A stretch of 64,000 bases of DNA from Streptomyces barringtoniae (GTDB taxonomy: Bacteria; Actinomycetota; Actinomycetes; Streptomycetales; Streptomycetaceae): NCBI RefSeq assembly GCF_020819595.1, contig NZ_JAJHNP010000020.1, forward strand, positions 62,001 to 126,000, written 5' to 3'. The position numbers were made by a program, and so were the translations under genes. Each line of letters starts with the position of its first letter. Position 1 is the first letter of the stretch. The notes below the pieces were generated by a model, which saw nothing but the letters and a program-made list of their open reading frames with translations, ran no database searches and was not told where the DNA came from. This document shows positions 54,813-62,561 of the stretch, one piece after another.

Positions 54813-55751
54813 CGCGTCCTCCTCCAGCAGCGCGCAGCCCCGCTCGATCAGCTGGGCGAGCTGTTTGACATGGTCCTCCGCCGGCTCGTGCAGCGGGGGC
54901 CGGACCTCGCCGACGTCCAGGCCGCGCAGCCGTACGCCCGCCTTGACGAGCGAGACGGCGTAGCCGCGGCCCTGGGCGCGCAGTTCCACGAACGGGCGGT
55001 AGAAGCCGTCCAGGAGGCGCCGCAGGGTCGCCGTGTCGCCCGCGGTCAGGGCCCGGTGGTAGGCGAGGGCGATCTCGGGGGCGAAGCAGAAGACGGCCGA
55101 GGAGTACAGGGTGACGCCGAGGGCGTGATAGGCGAGCTGGGTCTGCTCGGCGGTGGGCAGGCCGTTGAAGTACAGGAAGTCGCCGGGGACTTCGGTGCGT
55201 ACGGTGCTGATGATCCGCTGCATCAGGTCCAGGTCGCCCAGGCCGTCCTTGAGGCCGATGATCCCGTCGGTGCGGGCGAGTTCGGCCACCGTCCGCGGGG
55301 TGAAGACGGCGTTGTCCCGCTGGTAGACGATCACCGGCAGCCCGGTGGCCGCGGCGACCTCCCGGTAGTGCCGCAGCAGGCCCTCCTGACCGGCGAGCAC
55401 GAGGTACGGCGGCATGGCGAGGAGGCCGTCGGCGCCGGCCTGCCCGGCGAGACGGGCGTAGCGGACGGCGAGCGCGGTGCCGTAGCCGGCGCCCGCGACG
55501 ACCGGGACACGTCCCTCGGCCGCCTCCACGGCCGCCCGGACGCAGGCCTCGAACTCCTCCGGCAGCAGCGCGTGGAACTCCCCGGTGCCGCAGCAGGCGA
55601 ACACGGCGGCGGCACCGGCGGCGACGCCGCGGCGGACGTGGGTGCGGTAGACATCGAGGTCCAGCGAGCCGTCCGGGCCGTAGGCCGTGACGGGGAAGAA
55701 GAGCGGCCCGCTCGGTTCGCGGAGCCGTTCGGTGAGAGGGGCTGGCGTCAC
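54810..55751 (-). CDS. 5-dehydro-4-deoxyglucarate dehydratase (KdgD-like)
   Basis: From GTG 55751, behind GGAGAG, the protein has 313 residues. It is a DapA-family enzyme with CCGTGEFHAL, Tyr143 in IVYQRDNAVF and Schiff-base Lys168 in IIGLKDGLGDL, the pattern of KdgD, which converts 5-keto-4-deoxyglucarate to 2-ketoglutarate semialdehyde and CO2. An ATG at 55832 would add a KHAPVKHAP repeat that is really the upstream direct repeats, so it is rejected. It is divergent from the uronate dehydrogenase gene. Confidence 0.87.
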   Translation of the reverse strand: MTPAPLTERLREPSGPLFFPVTAYGPDGSLDLDVYRTHVRRGVAAGAAAVFACCGTGEFHALLPEEFEACVRAAVEAAEGRVPVVAGAGYGTALAVRYARLAGQAGADGLLAMPPYLVLAGQEGLLRHYREVAAATGLPVIVYQRDNAVFTPRTVAELARTDGIIGLKDGLGDLDLMQRIISTVRTEVPGDFLYFNGLPTAEQTQLAYHALGVTLYSSAVFCFAPEIALAYHRALTAGDTATLRRLLDGFYRPFVELRAQGRGYAVSLVKAGVRLRGLDVGEVRPPLHEPAEDHVKQLAQLIERGCALLEEDA

Positions 55752-55773
55752 GGGCTCTCCCTTGGGACACGCC

Positions 55774-55819
55774 GGTGCATGTTTCACGGGTGCATGTTTC
55801 TGATCCACGTCCATATTTC
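55774..55819. promoter_or_regulatory. Direct repeats between kdgD and udh
   Basis: GGTGCATGTTTC occurs at 55774-55785 and again 15 bp on at 55789-55800; a related TCCATATTTC follows at 55810-55819. The array lies 23-68 bp upstream of the kdgD start, where its promoter is expected, and may be the operator for the cluster's DeoR regulator or an activator. The repeats are certain; the protein partner is inferred. Confidence 0.5.
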
Positions 55820-55979
55820 TGAACGCGACCACGCTAAGGGCGCTTCTTGTGGCAGGTCAAGCAGGCAAACTCGCAACACCCGGAGCGAATTCGCCGACTC
55901 CACGCAACACTTGACGGTGCGCGTCGAAACTCTCTAGCGTGTCCACGTATGTGAATATCGGCCACAAGGAGAACCGAGG

Positions 55980-56789
55980 ATGCCAGCTCCCCGCACCGTT
56001 CTGCTCACCGGCGCCGCCGGCGGGCTCGGCACCCTGATGCGGTCCCTGCTGCCGGAGTACGGCTACACGCTGCGCCTGTTCGACGTGCGCCCCATCGAGG
56101 ACGCGCCGGACGCGATCACCGCCGACCTCACCGACACGGCGGCCCTGCGCGAGGCCGTACGGGGCGTGGACGCGGTCCTGCACCTGGCGGGCATCTCCCT
56201 GGAGGCCCCCTTCGAGAAGATCCTGAAGTCCAACATCGAGGGCACCTACAACCTCTACGAGGCCGCCCGCCAGGAGGGCGTGCCCCGGATCGTCTTCGCC
56301 TCCTCCAACCACGCCGTCGGCTTCACCCCGGCCCCGCGCCCGGGCGAGCCGCCGATCCCGGTCGACACCCCGCGCCGCCCGGACACCTTCTACGGCCTGT
56401 CCAAGTCCTTCGGCGAGGACCTCGCCCAGCTGTACTGGGACAAGCACGGCCTGGAGACCGTGTCCGTGCGCATCGGCTCCTGCTTCCCGGAGCCGACCAG
56501 CGTGCGCATGCTCTCGGTGTGGATGAGCCCCGCCGACGGCGCCCGCCTCTTCCACGCGGCCCTGACCGCCGAGGAGGTCGGCCACACCGTCGTCTACGGC
56601 TCCTCCGCCAACACCCGGCTGTGGTGGGACCTGGCCACCGCGCGGGCGCTCGGCTACGAGCCGCAGGACGACTCCGAGCCGTACGCCGAGAAGCTGATCG
56701 CCGAGCAGGGCGAGCTGGACCCCGACAACCCGGCGCACAGCCACCTGGGCGGGCACTTCGTGAACGACCCGCCGGTCTGGCCGTACTGA
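55980..56789 (+). CDS. udh: Uronate dehydrogenase
   Basis: The 269-residue extended SDR has the NAD loop LTGAAGGLGTLM (residues 9-20), FASSNHAVGF near 107-116, and the active-site YGLSK with Tyr138 and Lys142. The FASSNH motif and length match bacterial uronate dehydrogenases, which oxidise D-glucuronate or D-galacturonate to the aldarolactone with NAD. It is divergent from kdgD, a later step of the same pathway. The ATG at 55980 follows AAGGAG. Confidence 0.86.
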   Translation: MPAPRTVLLTGAAGGLGTLMRSLLPEYGYTLRLFDVRPIEDAPDAITADLTDTAALREAVRGVDAVLHLAGISLEAPFEKILKSNIEGTYNLYEAARQEGVPRIVFASSNHAVGFTPAPRPGEPPIPVDTPRRPDTFYGLSKSFGEDLAQLYWDKHGLETVSVRIGSCFPEPTSVRMLSVWMSPADGARLFHAALTAEEVGHTVVYGSSANTRLWWDLATARALGYEPQDDSEPYAEKLIAEQGELDPDNPAHSHLGGHFVNDPPVWPY

Positions 56790-56794
56790 GTTCC

Positions 56795-56846
56795 GCCGGC
56801 CGCGGGAAGGCGCACCCCTACCCGGACGCCGCACCACGCGGCCGGC
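56795..56846 (+). terminator. Terminator candidate after udh
   Basis: GCCGGCCGCG (56795-56804) pairs perfectly with CGCGGCCGGC (56837-56846) over a 32-nt loop, six nt after the udh stop. The stem is strong but the loop is long. Confidence 0.45.
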
Positions 56847-57415
56847 CGGGGCAACCCTGACGGCCCCGGCTGCCGCCACGCCGGGGCCGGTCCCCACGGC
56901 GGCCACCGGCGCACCCGGGACACCGACGAACCCCGCCTCGCCACTGCGCCGAGCCGGGCCGCCCAGCAGCCGCCTCCCGGCGAACACCGTCGGCCGGACA
57001 CCACCGGCGGCGCCCGCACGGCCCGCAGCCCCGGCGCCTCCCTCCCGGCCGTACCCGCCGTGGCCCCTCCGGCGAAGGCCACCGGGCCCGGACACACGGC
57101 AGCCCCACCGGCCCGCACGCCCTGAGGAGGACGGCCGGCGCGTCGGCCACACCCGCGGCACCCCCGGCAGCCGGCCGCCCCCGGCGGCGACGACTGCGAC
57201 CCGGCCACCGCGCAGCACGGAGCCGGAGCCGGGGCCGGGGCGGGAGGGCCCGGAAGGACTCCGGCCGGAATAGCTCGGGCGGCTCAAAACGATCGTCCGC
57301 GCACGCGGGCGGGCACCGAACGGGCCCGCCCGCCGCCGTGTTCGGGCATCCACGGCGCCCGCTCCCACCCCGCCGGGCACGGCCGCGCAGGTCCGCGCCG
57401 GGCACCGCCCTCGGT

Positions 57416-57443
57416 AAACGGGCGCAAACGGGCAGTATCGGGC
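57416..57443 (+). promoter_or_regulatory. 10-bp-phased repeats before the DeoR gene
   Basis: AAACGGGC (57416), AAACGGGC (57426) and TATCGGGC (57436) recur every 10 bp, and GAACGGGC appears again at 57500. One-turn phasing suggests one DNA face bound by a multimeric protein, perhaps the DeoR regulator encoded about 90 bp downstream. No other function is evident. Confidence 0.45.
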
Positions 57444-57533
57444 CCGCAACAGGCCTGGCCACTGCCGCACGGCCGCTGTAGAACTTCCCCCAAGGGCCCG
57501 AACGGGCAGTTCCGCGGGAAGGTGGGTGAGGGG

Positions 57534-58304
57534 ATGAGCACAGGGACGGCGGAAGAACGCCAGCGCGCGATCGTGCGGGCCGCGCGCGCCACCGGATCGG
57601 TCGACGTCACCGCGCTCGCCGCCGAGCTGGGCGTGGCCAAGGAGACCATCCGGCGCGATCTGCGCGCCCTGGAGGACCACGGGCTGGTCCGCCGTACGCA
57701 CGGCGGCGCCTATCCGGTGGAGAGCGCCGGCTTCGAGACGACGCTCGCCTTCCGCGCCACCAGCCACGTCCCCGAGAAGCGCCGGATCGCGGCCGCCGCG
57801 GCCGAGCTGCTCGGGGACGCGGAGACGGTCTTCGTGGACGAGGGCTTCACCCCGCAGCTCATCGCCGAGGCCCTGCCCGCCGAGCGGGCACTGACCGTGG
57901 TCACCGCATCCCTGCCGGTCGCGGGCGCCCTGGCGGAGGCCGAGCAGATCCAGGTCCTGCTCCTCGGCGGCCGGGTCCGGGCCGGCACGCTGGCCACCGT
58001 CGACCACTGGACGACGAAGATGCTCGCCGGCTTCGTCATCGACCTCGCCTACATCGGCGCCAACGGCATCTCCCGCGAGCATGGCCTCACCACCCCCGAC
58101 CCGGCGGTCAGCGAGGTCAAGGCGCAGGCGATACGGGCCGCGCGCCGCACCGTCTTCGCGGGCGTGCACACCAAGTTCGGCGCGGTCAGCTTCTGCCGGT
58201 TCGCCGAGGTCGGCGCGCTGGAGGCGATCGTGACGAGCACCCAGCTCCCGGCCGCCGAGGCCCACCGCTACTCCCTGCTGGGCCCGCAGGTCATCCGGGT
58301 CTGA
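57534..58304 (+). CDS. DeoR-family regulator
   Basis: From ATG 57534, with GGAAGGTGGG upstream, the protein has 256 residues. The DeoR helix-turn-helix is VTALAAELGVAKETIRRDL, followed by RRTHGGAYPV; the sugar-phosphate-isomerase-like sensor has VFVDEGFT, VVTASLPVAGAL and IGANGISREHGL. DeoR proteins sense phosphorylated sugars or keto-acids. It is 77 bp upstream of and parallel to a sugar ABC operon and close to udh/kdgD, so it probably controls them. Confidence 0.92.
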   Translation: MSTGTAEERQRAIVRAARATGSVDVTALAAELGVAKETIRRDLRALEDHGLVRRTHGGAYPVESAGFETTLAFRATSHVPEKRRIAAAAAELLGDAETVFVDEGFTPQLIAEALPAERALTVVTASLPVAGALAEAEQIQVLLLGGRVRAGTLATVDHWTTKMLAGFVIDLAYIGANGISREHGLTTPDPAVSEVKAQAIRAARRTVFAGVHTKFGAVSFCRFAEVGALEAIVTSTQLPAAEAHRYSLLGPQVIRV

Positions 58305-58354
58305 AAGTCCAACTCACTCCCCCTAGAGGCGTTCCACACCGCCAAGTGCCCTTT

Positions 58355-58366
58355 ATATCCCGATAT
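58355..58366. promoter_or_regulatory. Palindrome upstream of the sugar ABC operon
   Basis: ATATC-CC-GATAT is a perfect dyad at 58355-58366, 16 bp before the lipoprotein start and just ahead of the AGGAGCG ribosome site. The half CCGATAT also occurs in the udh leader (ATATCGG at 55955-55961 on the other strand), hinting at a common regulator. Confidence 0.4.
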
Positions 58367-58381
58367 CTTCAGGAGCGATCC

Positions 58382-59746
58382 ATGCGAACCCAGAGCCGAC
58401 GGAGGCCGCGAGCCACGCTCGTCATGGCCGCCGCAGGGACGCTGCTCTCCCCGCTGCTCTCCGGCTGCTGGGTCGGCGCGGGCGGGACCGGTGGCGGCGA
58501 CTCCATCAACGTGTTGATGGTCAACAACCCCCAGATGACCGAGCTGCAGAAGCTCGCCCCCCGCTTCACCGAAGAGACCGGCATCAAGGTCAACTTCACG
58601 GTCCTGCCCGAGAACGACGTCCGCGACAAGATCAGCCAGGACTTCGCCAACCAGGCCGGCCAGTACGACGTGGCGACCCTGAGCAACTACGAGATACCGA
58701 TCTACGCCCGCAACGGCTGGCTGCACGAGATGAACTCGTACGTCGCCAAGGACCCGTCGTACGACGAACAGGACGTCCTTGGCCCCATGCGCCAGTCCCT
58801 GACCGCCTCCGACGGCAGGCTCTACGGCCAGCCCTTCTACGGCGAGTCGTCCTTCCTGATGTACCGCAAGGACGTGTTCGCGGCGAAGGGCCTGACCATG
58901 CCGGCCCACCCCACCTGGCAGCAGGTCGCCGACCTCGCCGCACAGGTGGACGGCGCCAGGCCCGGCATGAAGGGCATCTGTCTGCGCGGCCTGCCCGGCT
59001 GGGGCGAGATGATCGCGCCGCTGACCACGGTGGTGAACACCTTCGGCGGCACCTGGTTCGACAAGAACTGGAAGGCGCACCTGGACTCCCCCAAGTTCGA
59101 GAAGGCGACGAAGTTCTATGTCGACCTGGTCCGAAAGCACGGCGAGTCCGGCGCCGCCCAGTCCGGCTTCGCCGAGTGCCTCAACGACATGACCCAGGGC
59201 AAGGTCGCCATGTGGTACGACGCCACGTCCGCGGCCGGCCTGCTGGAGGCGAAGGACTCCCCCGTCCAGGGCAAACTCGGCTACGCCCCCGCCCCCGTGG
59301 AGAAGACCCCGTCCTCCGGCTGGCTCTACACCTGGGCCTGGGGCATCCAGAAGGCCTCCCGCAATCCGGACAAGGCCTGGAAGTTCGTGTCCTGGGCGTC
59401 CGGCAAGGGGTACGAGCAGCTGGTCGGCCGGACCAGCGGCTGGCCGAACGTACCGGCGGGCAAACGGGCGTCGACGTACACCAACGCCGACTACCGCGCT
59501 TCGGCCGCCGCCTTCCAGGACATGACGAAACAGGCCATCGAGAGCGCCCGTCCCAGTGATCCCGGCGTGCAGCCGCGTCCGGCGCCCGGCATCCAGTTCG
59601 TCGACATCCCCGAGTTCACCGACCTCGGCACCAAGGTCTCCCAGGAGATCAGCGCGGCCATCGCCGGACGCCAGTCCGTCGACTCGGCCCTGAAGAACTC
59701 GCAGGCGCTCGCCGAGAAGATCTCCAAGGAGTACGAGGGACGATGA
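58382..59746 (+). CDS. Sugar-binding lipoprotein of ABC importer
   Basis: The 454-residue protein has a lipoprotein signal ending LLSGC and a family 1 solute-binding domain: VLMVNNPQMTELQKLAPRFTEETGIKV, YGESSFLMYRKDVFAAKGL and WAWGIQKASRNPDKAWKFV (in parts). The ligand is probably a polyol or uronic acid, judged by neighbours; it also resembles sorbitol/mannitol binding proteins. The ATG at 58382 follows AGGAGCG. Confidence 0.93.
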   Translation: MRTQSRRRPRATLVMAAAGTLLSPLLSGCWVGAGGTGGGDSINVLMVNNPQMTELQKLAPRFTEETGIKVNFTVLPENDVRDKISQDFANQAGQYDVATLSNYEIPIYARNGWLHEMNSYVAKDPSYDEQDVLGPMRQSLTASDGRLYGQPFYGESSFLMYRKDVFAAKGLTMPAHPTWQQVADLAAQVDGARPGMKGICLRGLPGWGEMIAPLTTVVNTFGGTWFDKNWKAHLDSPKFEKATKFYVDLVRKHGESGAAQSGFAECLNDMTQGKVAMWYDATSAAGLLEAKDSPVQGKLGYAPAPVEKTPSSGWLYTWAWGIQKASRNPDKAWKFVSWASGKGYEQLVGRTSGWPNVPAGKRASTYTNADYRASAAAFQDMTKQAIESARPSDPGVQPRPAPGIQFVDIPEFTDLGTKVSQEISAAIAGRQSVDSALKNSQALAEKISKEYEGR

Positions 59747-60678
59747 CCGCGACGACAGCACCCCTTGCGACCGCACCGGTACGCGCCACGCGGCAGCCCT
59801 CCGCCCGCCTGCGCGCCTGGGCCACCCGGGCCCCGCTCATGCCCGCCCTCGTCTTCATGGTGGTGGTGACCCAGCTGCCGTTCGTGGCCACGCTGGTGAT
59901 CTCCCTCTTCGACTGGAACGCCCTCTATCCCAAGGCCCGGCACTTCACCGGCCTGGACAACTACCGACAGGTCCTGACCGACGCGGACCTGCGCCACTCG
60001 GTCTGGACGACCGTGCTGCTCACGGTGACAGTGGTGCTGGTCAGCCTGGTCCTGGGGCTGGCGCTGGCGCTGCTGCTGAACCGGAAGTTCCGGGGCCGGG
60101 GCATCGTCCGCACCCTCCTCATCGCGCCCTTCCTGGTGGTGCCGGTGGCCGCGGCCCTCCTCTGGAAGCACGTGCTCTACAACCCTGAATACGGCCTGTT
60201 GAACGGGTTGTTGCACTATGTGGGAGGCCCACAGCCCGACTGGATCTCCAACACCCCGCTGCTCGCCGTCGAGGCCTCCCTGGTGTGGCAGTGGACGCCG
60301 TTCATGATGCTGATCCTGCTCGCCGGGCTGCAGAGCCGTGACCCCGAGCAGATCGAGGCCGCCCGGGTCGACGGCGCGAACGACTGGCAGGTCTTCCGTC
60401 ATCTGACGCTCCCGCACCTGCGCCGCTACCTCGAACTCGGCGCCCTGCTGGGCTCGATCTACATCGTCCAGAACTTCGACGCGGTCTTCACGATCACGTC
60501 CGGCGGACTCGGCACCGCCAACCTGCCCTACACCGTCTACCAGAGCTTCTACCAGGCCCACGAGAACGGCCTCGCCTCGGCCGCCGGCGTCCTGGTGGTC
60601 ATCGGCTCGATCATCATCGCGACCTTCGCCCTGCGCGTGGTGTCGTCCCTGTTCCGCGAGGAGGTGTCCCGCGCATGA
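59743..60678 (+). CDS. Sugar ABC permease 1 (MalF type)
   Basis: The 311-residue membrane protein has six helices, LDNYRQVLTD in the first loop and the EAA loop EAARVDGANDWQVFRHLTLPHL. It starts in an ATGA overlap with the binding-protein gene and overlaps permease 2 by 4 nt. It forms the transport channel with the next gene product. Confidence 0.94.
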   Translation: MTATTAPLATAPVRATRQPSARLRAWATRAPLMPALVFMVVVTQLPFVATLVISLFDWNALYPKARHFTGLDNYRQVLTDADLRHSVWTTVLLTVTVVLVSLVLGLALALLLNRKFRGRGIVRTLLIAPFLVVPVAAALLWKHVLYNPEYGLLNGLLHYVGGPQPDWISNTPLLAVEASLVWQWTPFMMLILLAGLQSRDPEQIEAARVDGANDWQVFRHLTLPHLRRYLELGALLGSIYIVQNFDAVFTITSGGLGTANLPYTVYQSFYQAHENGLASAAGVLVVIGSIIIATFALRVVSSLFREEVSRA

Positions 60679-61502
60679 ACGCCGTGCTCCGCCGCAACGG
60701 CCTGGGTCTCGTCGCCTGGCTCGTCGGGATCGTGTTCTTCCTGCCCATCGCCTGGATGGCGCTGACGTCCTTCCACTCCGAGGCGGACGCGGCGACCAAC
60801 CCGCCGTCCTTCGCCGCCTCGCTGACCCTCGACGGCTACCGCGAGTTCTTCGGATCGGGCGGCGGCGCGAGCCCCTGGCCGGCGCTGATCAACTCCACGG
60901 TGGCGTCCGTGGTGTCGACGGTCTGCGTGCTGCTCCTCGCCCTGCCGGCGGCGTACGCGCTGTCCATCCGGCGGGTGCGCAAGTGGACCGACGTCCTGTT
61001 CTTCTTCCTGTCCACGAAGATGCTGCCGGTGGTGGCCGGTCTGCTGCCGATCTACCTGTTCGCGAAGAACACCGGGATGCTCGACAACATCTGGCTGCTG
61101 GTCATCCTCTACACCTCCATGAACCTGCCGATCGCGGTGTGGATGATGCAGTCGTTCCTCGCCGAGGTCCCGGTGGCGGTGATCGAGGCGGCGCAGATCG
61201 ACGGCGCCCGGCTGCCGACCGTCCTCGCGCGCGTGGTCGCCCCCATCGCCCTGCCCGGCATCGCCGCCACCGCACTGATCTGCTTCATCTTCAGCTGGAA
61301 CGAACTTCTCTTCGCCCGAGTCCTCACGGGCGTGGTCGCCGAGACCGCCCCCGTCTTCCTGACCGGCTTCATCACCAGCCAGGGCCTGTTCCTGGCCAAG
61401 GTGTGCGCCGCGTCGCTCGTCGTCTCCCTGCCGGTGCTCGCCGCGGGGTTCGCCGCCCAGGACAAGCTCGTCCAGGGCCTGTCGTTGGGAGCCGTGAAAT
61501 GA
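60675..61502 (+). CDS. Sugar ABC permease 2 (MalG type)
   Basis: The 275-residue membrane protein has six helices and the EAA loop EAAQIDGARLPTVLARVVAPIALPG, followed by FSWNELLFA typical of MalG-like subunits. It overlaps its neighbours by 4 nt on both sides. No ATP-binding gene follows; in Streptomyces the shared ATPase MsiK usually energises such importers. Confidence 0.94.
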   Translation: MNAVLRRNGLGLVAWLVGIVFFLPIAWMALTSFHSEADAATNPPSFAASLTLDGYREFFGSGGGASPWPALINSTVASVVSTVCVLLLALPAAYALSIRRVRKWTDVLFFFLSTKMLPVVAGLLPIYLFAKNTGMLDNIWLLVILYTSMNLPIAVWMMQSFLAEVPVAVIEAAQIDGARLPTVLARVVAPIALPGIAATALICFIFSWNELLFARVLTGVVAETAPVFLTGFITSQGLFLAKVCAASLVVSLPVLAAGFAAQDKLVQGLSLGAVK

Positions 61503-62488
61503 AGGCCGCCGTCATCGAGTCCGTGGGCCGCGCCGTCGTCGCCGAGGTGCCGGACCCGACGCCCGGCCCGCGCGAGGTCGTCGTGGAAGTGGCCGCCTGC
61601 GGCCTGTGCGGCACCGACCTGCACATCCTCCAGGGCGAGTTCGCGCCCAAGCTGCCGATCGTCCCCGGCCACGAGTTCGCGGGCGAGGTGGTCGGCATCG
61701 GCACCCGGGTCACCGAGGTGGCGGTCGGCGACCGGGTGGCCGTGGACCCCTCCCTGTACTGCTACGAGTGCCGTTACTGCCGTACCGGCCACAACAACCT
61801 GTGCGAGCGGTGGGCCGCGATCGGCGTGACCACGGCGGGCGGAGCGGCGCAGTACGCCGTCGCGCCGGTGGCGAACTGCGTGAAGCTGCCGGACCACGTG
61901 CGCACCGAGGACGCGGCCCTGGTCGAGCCGCTGTCCTGCGCGGTGCGCGGCTACGACGTCCTGCAGTCCCGCCTGGGCGCACACGTCCTGATCTACGGCT
62001 CGGGCACGATGGGCCTGATGATGCTGGAGCTCGCCAAGCGGACCGGCGCGGCCCGCGTGGACGTGGTGGACGTGAACCCGGCGCGCCTGGAGACGGCCGT
62101 ACGGCTGGGCGTCTCGGCGTCGGCGGCGAACGCCGACGAACTGGACCGCCCGCAGGGCTGGGACGTCGTCGTGGACGCGACCGGCAACGCGGCGGCGATC
62201 CAGGACGGCCTGGGCCGGGTGGCGAAGGCGGGTACGTTCCTGCAGTTCGGGGTGGCCGACTACGCGACCCGGGTGACGATCGACCCGTACCGCATCTACA
62301 ACCAGGAGATCACCATCACCGGCTCCATGGCGGTGCTGCACAGCTTCGAGCGGGCGGCCGAGCTGTTCGCGAACGGGGTGCTGGACCCGCAGGTGTTCAT
62401 CAGCGACCGGATCCCGCTGGCGCGTTACCCGCAGGCACTGGAGCAGTTCGCGGCGGGGGTGGGGCGGAAGATCGTGGTGGTGCCGTAG
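61499..62488 (+). CDS. Zinc-dependent medium-chain alcohol dehydrogenase
   Basis: From ATG 61499 (ATGA overlap) the protein has 329 residues. Catalytic zinc ligands are Cys37 in CGLCGTDLH and His58-Glu59 in GHEF; the four structural-zinc Cys lie in CYECRYCRTGHNNLC. The NAD fold has IYGSGTMGLMM. The group includes sorbitol, xylitol and threonine dehydrogenases. As the last gene of a polyol-like importer operon it probably oxidises the imported polyol or sugar. Confidence 0.9.
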   Translation: MKAAVIESVGRAVVAEVPDPTPGPREVVVEVAACGLCGTDLHILQGEFAPKLPIVPGHEFAGEVVGIGTRVTEVAVGDRVAVDPSLYCYECRYCRTGHNNLCERWAAIGVTTAGGAAQYAVAPVANCVKLPDHVRTEDAALVEPLSCAVRGYDVLQSRLGAHVLIYGSGTMGLMMLELAKRTGAARVDVVDVNPARLETAVRLGVSASAANADELDRPQGWDVVVDATGNAAAIQDGLGRVAKAGTFLQFGVADYATRVTIDPYRIYNQEITITGSMAVLHSFERAAELFANGVLDPQVFISDRIPLARYPQALEQFAAGVGRKIVVVP

Positions 62489-62561
62489 GCCGTTCGGCGG
62501 GCCGTTCGACGGGTTTCTGCGGGTAAGGGAACGGTAAAGCGGTGTCGTTCGTTCACCCGGC

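Larger units (their letters stand above)
56790..57533. other. 744-bp very GC-rich intergenic gap
   Basis: No gene is recognised. Frames open here give Pro/Arg/Ala-rich sequence without homology and fit codon bias poorly. The segment contains an inverted repeat at 56795-56846 just after udh and phased repeats at 57416-57443 ahead of the DeoR gene. An RNA gene or decayed gene is possible; nothing further is supportable by eye. Confidence 0.5.

Noticed and set aside
55752..55832. N-terminal extension of KdgD containing KHAPVKHAP
   Set aside because: The repeat peptide is only the translation of promoter direct repeats; the GTG at 55751 has a good ribosome site and matches family length.
52266..55937. 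1223-codon plus-strand open frame
   Set aside because: It crosses the MFS gene in a wrong frame and runs antisense to the 387-aa gene and kdgD; no recognisable domains.
55857..58265. 802-codon minus-strand open frame spanning the 744-bp gap
   Set aside because: Its ends are antisense to udh and the DeoR gene, and the middle is Gly/Arg/Ala-rich without homology, so it does not establish a gene in the gap.
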